Origin: Amycolatopsis alkalitolerans
GTDB lineage: Bacteria > Actinomycetota > Actinomycetes > Mycobacteriales > Pseudonocardiaceae
Assembly: GCF_006152065.1 (NCBI RefSeq)
Contig: NZ_VDFW01000031.1
Location: forward strand, 1 to 64,000
Direction: 5' to 3'
Length of the DNA stretch: 64,000 nt
Shown here piece by piece: positions 42,162 to 51,583 of this stretch (position 1 is its first letter; each line of letters opens with the position of its first letter). The notes under the pieces are model-generated. The model was not told the origin of the DNA and ran no database searches. It saw only the letters and a list, made by a program, of their open reading frames with translations. The position numbers and the translations under genes are program-made.

Positions 42162-43138
42162 GCGAATGGCTGGTTCGCGCGCGAAGGTCGCCGATGGCGA
42201 TCGTCGTCGGCCTCGTGCTCGTCCTGCTGGTGGTCAACCTCGCCATCACACCGGAGATGCTCGGGCCGGGGCAACTGCCCGGCACCGTCAAACTGCTCGT
42301 GCCCTCGGTGCTCGCCGCGATGGCGAGCGTGCCGTCTGTCATGTCCGGGCGCGGCGGGATCGACCTGTCCGTGGGCCCCGCCCTCGGCCTGGTCAACGTG
42401 TTCCTCGTCGGGCTGCTGCTGCCCTACGGGCTCGGCGACGCGTTAGTGGCGATCCCGCTCCTGCTGGCGCTGGGCTCCGTGATCGGGCTGGTCAACGGCC
42501 TGCTCGTGGCACGCCTGCGGCTGCAGCCGGTGGTCGTCACCCTCGGCGGCTACCTCGTGTTCAGCGGGGTCGCGCTCGTCGTGCTGCCGCAGCCCGCGAG
42601 CGGGGTCCCGTCGTGGATCGGGACGCTGTCGGGCGCCTGGCTCGGCGGGTTCCTTCCGCTCCCGGTGGTGTTCGTCCTGGTCGCGGTCGCCGTCTGGCTG
42701 GTGCTGCGCCGCCTCGGCGCGGTGAACCTGATCCTCGCCACGGGCAGCGAAGACCGCGCCGCCTTCACCTCCGGGGTGCGGGTGCCGCGGGTGCTGTGCC
42801 TGGCTTACGCCACCGGCGGATTCTTCGCTGCGCTCGCGGGGCTGGCGCTCACCGTCCTGATCGCGTCCGGCGATCCCGCGGCCGGGCGGCAGTACACGCT
42901 CGCCGCCATCGCCGCGGTCGCGCTCGGCGGCAACCCGCTTTCGGGCGGGCGGGGCACCATGACCGGCCCGGTGCTCGGCGCGGTCGCGCTGTTTCTCATC
43001 CAGACCCTGCTCTCCGGCGCCCGGGTGTCCTCGCTGTGGATCCAGGTGGTCTACGGCCTGGTGCTGCTCGGGGCGATCTGCCTCAACTCCTCGGTCGGCT
43101 CGCGGCTGACCGCCCGTCCCGTGGAGGTGCCGCGATGA
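42158..43138 (+). CDS. Sugar-type ABC transporter permease 1
   Basis: 326 aa with eight to ten hydrophobic helices. SVMSGRGGIDLSVGPALGLVNV, GLVNGLLVARLRLQPVVVTLGGYL and AIAAVALGGNPLSGGRGTMTGPVLGAVAL are RbsC/BPD_transp_2 motifs. ATGA overlaps both neighbours. With the next gene it forms a heterodimeric channel. Confidence 0.9.
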   Translation: MSEWLVRARRSPMAIVVGLVLVLLVVNLAITPEMLGPGQLPGTVKLLVPSVLAAMASVPSVMSGRGGIDLSVGPALGLVNVFLVGLLLPYGLGDALVAIPLLLALGSVIGLVNGLLVARLRLQPVVVTLGGYLVFSGVALVVLPQPASGVPSWIGTLSGAWLGGFLPLPVVFVLVAVAVWLVLRRLGAVNLILATGSEDRAAFTSGVRVPRVLCLAYATGGFFAALAGLALTVLIASGDPAAGRQYTLAAIAAVALGGNPLSGGRGTMTGPVLGAVALFLIQTLLSGARVSSLWIQVVYGLVLLGAICLNSSVGSRLTARPVEVPR

Positions 43139-44085
43139 GGCAAGCGCTGAGCAGGGGGCCGGTGCAGCTCGCGACCGTGCTCGCGGTGTACGCCGTGGGC
43201 ATGCTCGTCGTACCGGGCTTCGCCGATCCGTCGTCGGTGCGGGCGATGCTGGTGATCGCGTCCTTCCTCGGGATCGCCGCGATCGGGCAGACGTTCGTGA
43301 TCCTCATCGGCGGGATCGACCTGTCGGTGCCCGCGCTGATCGGCGCGGGCAACGTGCTCGCCGCGCGGCTCGCGGGCCAGGGCATCGCCTCACCGGTGGT
43401 GATCCTCGTGGTGCTCGGCCTCGGCGCGGTCGCCGGCGCGGTCAACGGCCTGGTGACCGGGTTGTGGCGGCTCCCGCCGCTGGTGGTCACGCTCGCCACC
43501 GGATCCGTCGTCGGCGGGCTGATCCTGCTGTGGACAAACGCGACGCTGACCGGCAGCGCCCCGGCGTGGCTGACCGGGTTCACCTCGGCTGCCTCGGGCG
43601 TCGGCCCGGTGCCGCTGGCCCCGGTGGTGCTCACCTGGCTCGTGCTCGCGGCCGCCGCGCAGGTGTTCCTCCTGCGCACGCGGCCGGGCCGGCAGATCCA
43701 GATGCTCGGCGCGAACCGGGAGGCCGCCCGGCTGATGCTCGTCGGCGAGCGCCGGGTCACGACCCTGTGCTTCGCGGTCAGCGGTGCGCTCGCGGCACTG
43801 TCCGGGCTGCTGCTCACCGGGTTCACCGGTGCGGGCCTGTTCACCGTCGGCGACCCGTACCTGTTCCAGAGCATCGCCGCGGTCGTCATCGGCGGCACCT
43901 CGCTGCTCGGCGGGCGGGGTGGCGCGGGTCGCACGGTGCTCGGCTCGATGACGCTCGTCGCGCTGACGACGCTGCTGATCGGGCTGTCGCTGACCTCGGC
44001 CGCGCAGCAGGCCGTGCTCGGCGCGGTGATCGTCGCCGTGACCGCGCTGTACGGCCGGGACCGGACCGTCGCCGACCGGATCTGA
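43135..44085 (+). CDS. Sugar-type ABC transporter permease 2
   Basis: 316 aa with about nine membrane spans. IAAIGQTFVILIGGIDLSVPALIGAGN, GLVTGLWRLPPLVVTLATGSVVGG and SIAAVVIGGTSLLGGRGGAGRTVLGSM are RbsC-type. The ATG overlaps the stop of the preceding permease. It is 31 bp upstream of the lyase gene. Confidence 0.9.
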   Translation: MRQALSRGPVQLATVLAVYAVGMLVVPGFADPSSVRAMLVIASFLGIAAIGQTFVILIGGIDLSVPALIGAGNVLAARLAGQGIASPVVILVVLGLGAVAGAVNGLVTGLWRLPPLVVTLATGSVVGGLILLWTNATLTGSAPAWLTGFTSAASGVGPVPLAPVVLTWLVLAAAAQVFLLRTRPGRQIQMLGANREAARLMLVGERRVTTLCFAVSGALAALSGLLLTGFTGAGLFTVGDPYLFQSIAAVVIGGTSLLGGRGGAGRTVLGSMTLVALTTLLIGLSLTSAAQQAVLGAVIVAVTALYGRDRTVADRI

Positions 44086-44116
44086 CTGTTCAACCGACAC
44101 CAAGGAGAAGGACATC

Positions 44117-45490
44117 GTGACACCTGAGGTACCGGCAGCGCACCTCACCGACTCGCGCGCGCTGGGGACGCTGTTCGCCTCGCCGGAGGTCAGGGCGGTG
44201 TTCACCGACCAGGCCATGATCCAGTCGTGGCTCGACGCCGAGGTCGGGCTCGCCAGAGCGCAGGCGGGCCTGGGGCTGATCCCGGTGCACGCGGCGGACC
44301 AGATCGCCGCGAGCGCGTCCGCCGCCGGGTTCGATCTCGGCACCGTCGCCGCCGAGATCGAACGGACCGCGCACCCGCTGGTGCCGGTGATCCGTGTGCT
44401 CGCCGAGCGCAGCGGGGCGGCCGGCGCCTGGGTGCACTACGGCGCGACCACCCAGGACATCACCGACACCGGGCTCGTGCTCCAGTCCCGCGCGGCGCTC
44501 GATCTCACCGAGGAGTTCCTGCGCGGCCTGATCGCCGCGCTGACCGTGCTCGCCGAGCGGTACCGGGACCTGCCGATGGTCGGGCGCACCCACGCCCAGC
44601 ACGCGCTGCCCATCACCCTCGGGTTCAAGTTCGCCGTCCTGATCGCCGAGACCGGGCGGCACCTCGAACGGCTCGCCCAGCTGCGGCCGCGGGTGCTCGT
44701 CGTGCAACTGGGCGGGGCCGTCGGCTCGATGGCCTCGTTCGGCCCGCACGGGCCGGAGCTGCTCGCGCGGATGGCCGGTGAGCTGGGCCTGGGCACCCCC
44801 GAGATCGCGTGGCACACCAGCCGCGACGGGTTCGCCGAGCTGACCTGCGCGCTGTCGATGATCTCGGCGACCTGCGGGAAGATCGCGAACGAGATCCGCG
44901 TGCTGCAGCGCACCGAGGTGGCCGAACTCGAGGAGCCGTTCGGGCTCGGCAAGGTCGGCAGCAGCACGATGCCCCACAAGCGCAACCCGATGTTCGCCGA
45001 GTTCGTGCTGTCCAACGCGATCCTGGCGCGGCAGGCCCCGGCCGGGATGCTCGCCGCGATGGTCCAGGAACACGAGCGGGACATGTCCATGTGGGGTGTC
45101 GAATGGACCGCGGTGCCGGAGACGTTCATCCTCACCGCCGGCCTGCTCCAGCGCACGACGGCACTGCTGGACGGGCTCGTCGTGCATCCGGAGAACATCC
45201 GCCGGAACCTGCACCAGCTGGGCGACCTGATGCTCTCGGAAGCGGCGATGATGCGCCTCGCCGCGACCCTCGGCAAGGCCGAAGCGCACGAAATCGTGTA
45301 CCAGGCCGCTATGCAAGCGTGGGACTCGGGGCGCACGCTGAAGGACATCCTGCTCGAGAACGAGCGGGTACGGTCCGAAATGGACGCCGGGGAGCTGGGC
45401 CGGCTGCTGGTCCCCGAGTCCTATCTGGGCACCTGCCCGGAGTTCGTCGACCAGGTACTGGCGAACGCGAAGGAGGCCGGCCGTGGCTGA
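44117..45490 (+). CDS. Fumarase/aspartase-superfamily lyase, adenylosuccinate lyase/CMLE-like
   Basis: 457 aa. Superfamily motifs: WVHYGATTQDITDTG (base-bearing), GRTHAQHALPITLGFK, and the signature GSSTMPHKRNPMFAE. The overall pattern resembles 3-carboxy-cis,cis-muconate cycloisomerase/adenylosuccinate lyase. It eliminates or cyclises a dicarboxylate. GTG 44117 follows AAGGAGAAGG. No aromatic-ring-cleavage genes are nearby, so the substrate is probably an aspartate-like adduct; this is inference. Confidence 0.82.
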   Translation: MTPEVPAAHLTDSRALGTLFASPEVRAVFTDQAMIQSWLDAEVGLARAQAGLGLIPVHAADQIAASASAAGFDLGTVAAEIERTAHPLVPVIRVLAERSGAAGAWVHYGATTQDITDTGLVLQSRAALDLTEEFLRGLIAALTVLAERYRDLPMVGRTHAQHALPITLGFKFAVLIAETGRHLERLAQLRPRVLVVQLGGAVGSMASFGPHGPELLARMAGELGLGTPEIAWHTSRDGFAELTCALSMISATCGKIANEIRVLQRTEVAELEEPFGLGKVGSSTMPHKRNPMFAEFVLSNAILARQAPAGMLAAMVQEHERDMSMWGVEWTAVPETFILTAGLLQRTTALLDGLVVHPENIRRNLHQLGDLMLSEAAMMRLAATLGKAEAHEIVYQAAMQAWDSGRTLKDILLENERVRSEMDAGELGRLLVPESYLGTCPEFVDQVLANAKEAGRG

Positions 45491-46361
45491 ATCCGTCGGG
45501 ATCATCGGGACCGGGGCGATGGGCTCGCGGTTCGCGCGCCGCCTCGCCGGACTCGGGCATCCGGTGCACGCCTGGAACCGGACACCGGAGCGTACCGAGG
45601 CGCTGCGCGTGCACGGCGTGCTCCCCCGGGCGAGCCCGCGCGCGGTGGCGCTGGAAAGCGACGTGCTCGTGTGCATGGTGTGGGATTCCGCCGCGCTGCG
45701 GGAGGTCGCGCTCGGACCAGACGGGTTCGTCGCGGGGCTGACCTCGCGGCAGGTGGTGGCCGACGCGAGCACCGTCGAACCGGAGGTGAGCGCCGAGATC
45801 GCCGCCGCGGTCGGCCGGACCGGCGCGGCGATGCTCGACACTCCGGTTTCGGGCAGCCTCGACGCGGCCGAAAGCGGGCAGTTGATGATCATGGCGGGCG
45901 GGCCGGCGGCCGCCTTCGAGCGCGCCCGCCCCGTGCTGGCCGGACTCGGCCGCTCGGTGCGGCACGTCGGCGAGGTGAACGGCTGCGCGCTGGCCCTCAA
46001 GCTGGCGATCAACCTGCAGGTCGCGATCCAGGAGGTCGCCTGGGGCGAAGGGCTCGCCCTCGCCGAGGCGTTCGGCATCGACCGTCCACAAGCGACGGAC
46101 GTGATGCTCGACAGCGTCGTCGCGTCCCCGATGCTGCGCTACCGGGCGCCGTTCGCGCTGACCCCGCCGGAGGAGGTGTGGGCGAGCGCCGCGCAGTTGC
46201 TCAAGGACGTCTCGTACGCGGTCGAGCGCAGCGACGGCAAGGCGGTGGCCGGGCGTTATGCGCGGGACCTGCTCACGGCGGTCTGCGCGACCGGGCGGGC
46301 GGACCGCGAAGCGGCCGAACTGATCGTCGCGGCGGCGAACGGGGAAGGAGCGAAGCGATGA
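45483..46361 (+). CDS. NAD(P)-dependent beta-hydroxyacid dehydrogenase-like protein, module B
   Basis: 292 aa. IGTGAMGSRFARRL, HAWNRTPERTEAL, CMVWDSAAL, AAMLDTPVSGSLDAAESGQLMIMAGG, ALKLAINLQVA with Lys, then the helical domain LLKDVSYAVERSDG. Same family as the module-A dehydrogenase. GTG 45483 overlaps the end of the lyase by 8 bp; it overlaps the alcohol dehydrogenase by 4 bp. Confidence 0.85.
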   Translation: MAESVGIIGTGAMGSRFARRLAGLGHPVHAWNRTPERTEALRVHGVLPRASPRAVALESDVLVCMVWDSAALREVALGPDGFVAGLTSRQVVADASTVEPEVSAEIAAAVGRTGAAMLDTPVSGSLDAAESGQLMIMAGGPAAAFERARPVLAGLGRSVRHVGEVNGCALALKLAINLQVAIQEVAWGEGLALAEAFGIDRPQATDVMLDSVVASPMLRYRAPFALTPPEEVWASAAQLLKDVSYAVERSDGKAVAGRYARDLLTAVCATGRADREAAELIVAAANGEGAKR

Positions 46362-47380
46362 AGGCGGCCGTGCTGTACGGCGCCGGTGACCTCCGGGTCG
46401 AAGACGCGGCAGGCCCCCGCGAACCCGGCGACGGTGAGCTCACGATCGCGGTGCACCGGTGCGGGCTCTGCGGGACGGACGCGCACGAATACGCCCACGG
46501 CGGCCCGATGACCCCGCTGCGCGCCCCGCACCCGTGGTCGGGGCACGGCGGGCCGACGATCATCGGGCACGAGTTCATGGGCACGGTGTGCCGCGCGGGT
46601 GGCGGGTTCTCCGAAGGCGACCGCGTCGTCGCGGGCGCCGGGCAGTGGTGCGGCGAGTGTTCCGCGTGCCGCGCGGGACGGACGAACCTGTGCCGGCGCT
46701 ACTTCACCTACGGGCTGAGCACGCACGGCGGGATGGCCGAGTACGTCACCGTGCCCGCCGAGATGTGCGTCGCCGTGCCCGGCGGCTGCCCGGACGGCAA
46801 CGCGGTGCTCGCCCAGCCCGTCGCGATCGCGATGCACGCGCTCGACCGGGCGCAGGCGCCGGATCGCAGCGAGGTCCTCGTCCTGGGCGCCGGGGGCATC
46901 GGCGCACTCCTGGTCGCGGCCGCCGCCGACCGCGGGCTCGCCGTGCACGTGGCCGATCTGGATCCCGAACGGCTGGCCGCCGCGCGGCGGCTCGGCGCGG
47001 CGACGGCGGAACTCGTCGGCCGGGACGCGGACACGCTGTCGGGCAACGGGTTCCGGACGGTGTTCGAGACCTCCGGCTCGACCTCGGGCCTGCGCCTGGC
47101 GACGCGCGCCACCGCACCGGGCGGCCGGGTCGTCGCGGTGGGGCTGCCAGGCCGGCCGGTCGAGTTCGACGTGCGCGCCGCGGTGGTGTCCGAAGTGGAC
47201 GTCATCACCTCCAGCGCGCACGCGTGCCGCCGCGACCTGCCCATGGCGGTGGACCTGCTGGCCCGGCGGGACCTGCGAGAGGAGATCGTGACGCGGGTAC
47301 TGCCGCTCGAGAATATCCACAATGGACTGACCGCGGCCGGCAAGACGGTGATCGACATACTCGGAAAGGGCGAACGATGA
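46358..47380 (+). CDS. Zinc-dependent alcohol/polyol dehydrogenase (MDR)
   Basis: 340 aa. Catalytic zinc CGLCGTD (C38), GHE (H71, E72); structural zinc Cys in QWCGECSACRAGRTNLC; NAD Rossmann VLVLGAGGIGALL. This is a sorbitol/threonine-dehydrogenase-like medium-chain enzyme. ATGA overlaps with both neighbours. It oxidises a secondary alcohol or polyol, perhaps the product of another step in module B. Confidence 0.9.
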   Translation: MKAAVLYGAGDLRVEDAAGPREPGDGELTIAVHRCGLCGTDAHEYAHGGPMTPLRAPHPWSGHGGPTIIGHEFMGTVCRAGGGFSEGDRVVAGAGQWCGECSACRAGRTNLCRRYFTYGLSTHGGMAEYVTVPAEMCVAVPGGCPDGNAVLAQPVAIAMHALDRAQAPDRSEVLVLGAGGIGALLVAAAADRGLAVHVADLDPERLAAARRLGAATAELVGRDADTLSGNGFRTVFETSGSTSGLRLATRATAPGGRVVAVGLPGRPVEFDVRAAVVSEVDVITSSAHACRRDLPMAVDLLARRDLREEIVTRVLPLENIHNGLTAAGKTVIDILGKGER

Positions 47381-48768
47381 CACAGCGACGTCTCATCAAG
47401 AACGGCACCATCGTCTCGATGGACCCCGGGATCGGGGACCTGGCCCACGGTGACGTGCTCGTGGAGGACGGCACCATCCGCGCGGTCGGCCCGGATCTGG
47501 GCGAGGTGGACGCGGAGGTCATCGACGCGACCGGGACGATCGTGATGCCCGGCCTCGTCGACACCCACCGCCACACCTGGCAGGCGTTCCTGCGCGGGAT
47601 CGCGGCGGACTGGACGCTCGGGCAGTACATGACCGGGCTGCACCTGGGCCTGAGTGGGTTCTTCACCACGGAGGACACCTACGCCGGCAACTTCGCCGGT
47701 GCCGTCGAAGCCCTCGACAGCGGGATCACCACGCTGCTCGACTGGTCCCACAACGTCAACCACGCCGAGCAGAGCGACGCGGCGGTGGGCGCGCTGAAGG
47801 ACTCCGGGATCCGCGCGGTGTTCGCGCACGGCGGCGGCGCGGACATGTACCAGGTGCCCAGCCACGTCCCCCACGACGAGGACGTGCGGCGCGTGCGGGA
47901 GCAGTACTTCTCGTCCGACGACGGGCTGGTGACCATGGCGATGGCGCTGCGCGGGCCGCAGTTCGCGACCCTCGACATCACCGGATCCGATCTCGCCCTC
48001 GCCCGCGAGCTCGCGCTGCCGGTCACTCTCCACGCCGGGGACGGCGAATGGGGGCGCAGCGGGCCGATCCGGGCGATGGCCGGGCGGAACCTGCTGGGGC
48101 CCGACATCACCTACGTGCACTGCAACACCCTCGGCGACGACGAGCTTCGCCTGATCGCCGAGTCCGGCGGGAGCGCGTCGATCGCCCCGGACATCGAGAT
48201 GCAGATGGGCCACGGCTGGCCCGCGACCGGCCGGCTGCTCGCCGCCGGCATCCGGCCCGGCCTGTCGATCGACACGTGCGTGTCCAACGGCGGGCATCTG
48301 TGGGGCACGATGCGCGTCACGCTCGCCACGCAGCGGGCGATCGACAACTCCGAGCCCGGGGCGAGCGACCGTCCCGCGGTTTCGTTGTGCTCACGCGACG
48401 TGCTCGCGTTCGCGACCATCGACGGCGCGCGGGTGCTCGGCCTCGCGGACAGGGTCGGCTCGCTGACCCCGGGCAAGCAGGCGGACATCCTGCTCGTCCG
48501 CGGCGACACGCTTTCGCTGGCCCCGCTGAACAACCCGGTCGGCCAGCTCGTCTACGCCGCGCACCCCGGCCTCGTCGACACGATCCTGGTCGCCGGTGTG
48601 GTGGTCAAACGCCACGGCGCCCTCACCGGCGACCTGTCCAAGCGGGCGTGCCGGCTGGCCGCCGCGCACCGGGACGCCCTGTTCGACCGTGCCGCCCGCA
48701 GCGAGCGGCTGGCCGATGCCCGCGTGGGCGGCGGCTGGCAGCCCGCCCCGCTGGCGGCAGCGCAGTAA
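47377..48768 (+). CDS. Amidohydrolase family protein, TrzN/SsnA-like
   Basis: 463 aa. IVMPGLVDTHRHTWQAFLRG holds the first metal His pair, VTLHAGDGEWG, YVHCNTLGDDEL, SIAPDIEMQMGHG, LSIDTCVSNGGHLWGTMR with the Asp, and GKQADILLVRGDTL. This is the amidohydrolase-1 (cytosine deaminase/atrazine chlorohydrolase-like) family that hydrolyses C-N or C-Cl bonds in heterocycles. ATGA overlap with the alcohol dehydrogenase. Distinct from the YtcJ-like enzyme in module A. Confidence 0.88.
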   Translation: MTQRRLIKNGTIVSMDPGIGDLAHGDVLVEDGTIRAVGPDLGEVDAEVIDATGTIVMPGLVDTHRHTWQAFLRGIAADWTLGQYMTGLHLGLSGFFTTEDTYAGNFAGAVEALDSGITTLLDWSHNVNHAEQSDAAVGALKDSGIRAVFAHGGGADMYQVPSHVPHDEDVRRVREQYFSSDDGLVTMAMALRGPQFATLDITGSDLALARELALPVTLHAGDGEWGRSGPIRAMAGRNLLGPDITYVHCNTLGDDELRLIAESGGSASIAPDIEMQMGHGWPATGRLLAAGIRPGLSIDTCVSNGGHLWGTMRVTLATQRAIDNSEPGASDRPAVSLCSRDVLAFATIDGARVLGLADRVGSLTPGKQADILLVRGDTLSLAPLNNPVGQLVYAAHPGLVDTILVAGVVVKRHGALTGDLSKRACRLAAAHRDALFDRAARSERLADARVGGGWQPAPLAAAQ

Positions 48769-48788
48769 ACACACAAGGAGGGACACGG

Positions 48789-50114
48789 ATGGGTATCGCC
48801 ACCTACGGCAGCACCAACGTCGACTGGGAGGCGCGCATCGACATGGACCGGCTGCGCACCGAGCGGCTGGACCGGTTGAAGCGGCACCTGGAGGACTCGG
48901 AGTTCGGCGCGCTGCTCGCGTTCGACTTCTACAACATCCGGTATATGACCGCGACGCACATCGGCACGTGGGGCATCGACAAGATGGTCCGCTTCGCGCT
49001 GCTGATGCGCGGCGCCGAGCCGATCGTGTGGGACTTCGGCTCCGCGGCCAAGCACCACCAGCTCTACAACCCGTGGCTCACCGACTCCGACGGCACCTCC
49101 CGCTCCCGCGCCGGGATCTCCACGCTGCGCGGCGCGATCCACCCCGGTGCCGGGCGCGCCGAGTCCGTCGCCGAGAAGGTCGCCGCCGAGCTGCGGGCGC
49201 GCGGGCTCGACAAGGAGCCGGTCGGCGTCGACTTCATCGAACTGCCGGTGCACCGCGCGCTGCGGGCCGAGGGCATCGACGTCCAGGACGGGCAGCAGGT
49301 CTTCCTCGAAGCACGGCGGGTGAAGACCCGCGACGAGATCTCGCTGCTGACCCACGCGTGCGGTCTGGCCGACTACGCCTACGAGGAGCTCTACCGGGCG
49401 CTCAAACCGGGGATGAAGGAGAACGAGACCGTCGGGCTGGTCTCGAAACTGCTGTACGACAACGGTTCCGAGTTCGTCTCCGGGATCAACGCGATCTCCG
49501 GCGAGCGGTGCAACCCGCATCCGCACCTGTACTCCGACCGCATGATGCGCCCCGGCGACCCGGCGTACTTCGACATCGTGCACACCTATCTGGGCTACCA
49601 GACCTGCTACTACCGCACCTTCGCCGTGGGCAGCGCCTCCCCCGCGATGCGCGACGCCTACCAGCGCGCGCGGGAGATCATGGACGTCTCGCTCGCGGCG
49701 GTGAAGCCCGGGGTGACGACCGCGGACATCGTGTCGCTCTGGCCGAAGGCGCAGGAGTTCGGTTTCGACAACGAGGAAGCGGCGTTCGCGCTCCAGTACG
49801 GCCACGGGGTCGGGATCTCGGTGTGGGAGAAGCCGATCTTCTCGCGGCTGACCTCGCTGGACAACCCCGAGGTGATCGAGGAAGGCAACGTGTTCGCGCT
49901 CGAGACGTACTGGCCGGCGAAGGACGGCTGGTCGGCGGCGCGGATCGAGGAGGAGCTCGTCGTCACCGCCGACGGCTGCGAGGTGATCACCCGGTTCCCG
50001 GCCGAGGAGCTGCTGGTCGCCGGGCAGCGCTACTTCGCCGCCACCGGCCCGCTGCCGGCGGTCCGGGAGTCCCAGTCGCATCTGAACACCGCCGAAGGAC
50101 GGAACGAGGCGTGA
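48789..50114 (+). CDS. M24-family creatinase/aminopeptidase-P-like enzyme, module B
   Basis: 441 aa. Collinear with the module-A enzyme: LLAFDFYNIRYMTATHIGTWG, WDFGSAAKHHQLYNPW, YFDIVH, GYQTCYYRTFAVGS, GHGVGISVWE, ALETYWPAKDG, ARIEEELVVT. The second metal Asp is again Cys in QTCYYRTF. The pair of paralogues shares long identical stretches (ISGERCNPHPH is almost identical), so they descend from one gene. It is 20 bp downstream of the amidohydrolase, with GGAGGG before the ATG. Confidence 0.85.
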   Translation: MGIATYGSTNVDWEARIDMDRLRTERLDRLKRHLEDSEFGALLAFDFYNIRYMTATHIGTWGIDKMVRFALLMRGAEPIVWDFGSAAKHHQLYNPWLTDSDGTSRSRAGISTLRGAIHPGAGRAESVAEKVAAELRARGLDKEPVGVDFIELPVHRALRAEGIDVQDGQQVFLEARRVKTRDEISLLTHACGLADYAYEELYRALKPGMKENETVGLVSKLLYDNGSEFVSGINAISGERCNPHPHLYSDRMMRPGDPAYFDIVHTYLGYQTCYYRTFAVGSASPAMRDAYQRAREIMDVSLAAVKPGVTTADIVSLWPKAQEFGFDNEEAAFALQYGHGVGISVWEKPIFSRLTSLDNPEVIEEGNVFALETYWPAKDGWSAARIEEELVVTADGCEVITRFPAEELLVAGQRYFAATGPLPAVRESQSHLNTAEGRNEA

Positions 50115-51577
50115 AACGTTACCAGCTGCATATCGGGGGCCAGTGGTGTGAGGCAGCCGGTGGCGCCAGGTTCGACACCGCGAACCCCTTCACCGGGCAG
50201 GCGTGGGCCAGCGTCCCCGACGCCGGCGCCGAGGACGTCGACCGCGCGGTGGCGGCGGCGACCTCGGCGATGGACGGCGAGTGGGGCAGGGCCACGGGAT
50301 TCGAGCGGGCCCGGCTGATGCGGCGGCTCGCCGGCATCCTCGAACGGGACGCGGCCGACCTCGCCGTGCTGGAAAGCACGGACAACGGCAAGCTGATCCG
50401 CGAGACCTCGGGCCAGACCGCGGCACTGCCGGAGTGGCTGCGGTACTTCGCCGGGGTGGCCGACAAGCTGCAGGGCGAGGTGATCCCCGCGCAGAACCCG
50501 GACTTCTTCATCTACACCCGGCACGAGCCGGTCGGCGTGGTCGGGGCGATCGTGCCGTGGAACTCGCCGCTGTCGCTGCTGATGTGGAAGTTCGCCCCGC
50601 TGCTGGCGGCCGGGTGCGCACTCGTGGTCAAGCCCTCGGAGTACACCCCGGTCACCGCGCTGGCGCTGGCCGAGCGGGTCGCGGAGGCCGGGTTCCCGCC
50701 CGGGGTGCTGAACGTGGTGACCGGGCGGAGCGCCGGACTGGGGCGCGCGCTGGTCGCGCATCCCGGGGTGGCCCAGGTCGCGTTCACCGGCTCGCCGGAG
50801 GTGGGCGTCAAGGTCGCGCAGGGCGCGGCCGCGCATCTGGCCCGCACGACGCTGGAACTGGGCGGGAAGTCGGCGCAGGTGGTCTTCCCGGACGCCGATC
50901 TCGACGCCGCCGTCAACGGGGTCATCGCCGGGATCTTCGCCGCCTCCGGCCAGACCTGCGTCGCCGGTTCCCGGCTCGTGGTGCACGAGGACGTGCACGA
51001 AGAGCTGACGGACCGGCTGGTCGCGCGGGCCCGCGAGATCAAGCTCGGTGACCCGCTCGACGCGGCGAGCGAGATGGGCCCCATGGCCAACGAGAACCAG
51101 TGGAAGACCGTGGCGGGCTTCGTCGAGCGCGCGCTCGCCGACGGTGCCCGCATTGCGTACGGAGGCGCGGGCGATCCCGTCCTTGGCGGGCTGTTCTACC
51201 AGCCGACCATCGTCACCGGCGTGCGCGCGGACATGGAGATCGCCCAGGAGGAGATTTTCGGGCCTGTGCTTTCGGTGCTGCGCTTCACCGGCGAGGACGA
51301 GGCGGTGACCATCGCCAACTCGACCCGGTTCGGTCTCGGCGCGGGGGTCTGGACCACCGACGTGCGCCGGGCCCACCGCGTCGCGCACCGGCTGCGCGCG
51401 GGCAACGTGTGGATCAACGCCTACCGGATGGTCGCGCCGAACGTGCCCTTCGGCGGCAGCGGGCACAGCGGCTGGGGCCGTGAGAGCGGCGTCGACGCGG
51501 TGCGCGAGTACACCAGCACGAAGGCCGTCTGGGTCGATCTCGCGGGCAACACGCGCGATCCGTTCCGGCTCGGGTGA
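50111..51577 (+). CDS. NAD(P)-dependent aldehyde dehydrogenase
   Basis: 488 aa. VPWNSPLSLLMWKFAPLLAAGCALVVKPSEYTP, FTGSPEVG, ELGGKSA with the Glu base, GQTCVAGSR with catalytic C283, EEIFGPVLSVL. A complete ALDH. Last gene in module B; overlap GTGA with the M24 enzyme. It oxidises the final aldehyde of the pathway. Substrate not given by sequence. Confidence 0.92.
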   Translation: MKRYQLHIGGQWCEAAGGARFDTANPFTGQAWASVPDAGAEDVDRAVAAATSAMDGEWGRATGFERARLMRRLAGILERDAADLAVLESTDNGKLIRETSGQTAALPEWLRYFAGVADKLQGEVIPAQNPDFFIYTRHEPVGVVGAIVPWNSPLSLLMWKFAPLLAAGCALVVKPSEYTPVTALALAERVAEAGFPPGVLNVVTGRSAGLGRALVAHPGVAQVAFTGSPEVGVKVAQGAAAHLARTTLELGGKSAQVVFPDADLDAAVNGVIAGIFAASGQTCVAGSRLVVHEDVHEELTDRLVARAREIKLGDPLDAASEMGPMANENQWKTVAGFVERALADGARIAYGGAGDPVLGGLFYQPTIVTGVRADMEIAQEEIFGPVLSVLRFTGEDEAVTIANSTRFGLGAGVWTTDVRRAHRVAHRLRAGNVWINAYRMVAPNVPFGGSGHSGWGRESGVDAVREYTSTKAVWVDLAGNTRDPFRLG

Positions 51578-51583
51578 GCACGG

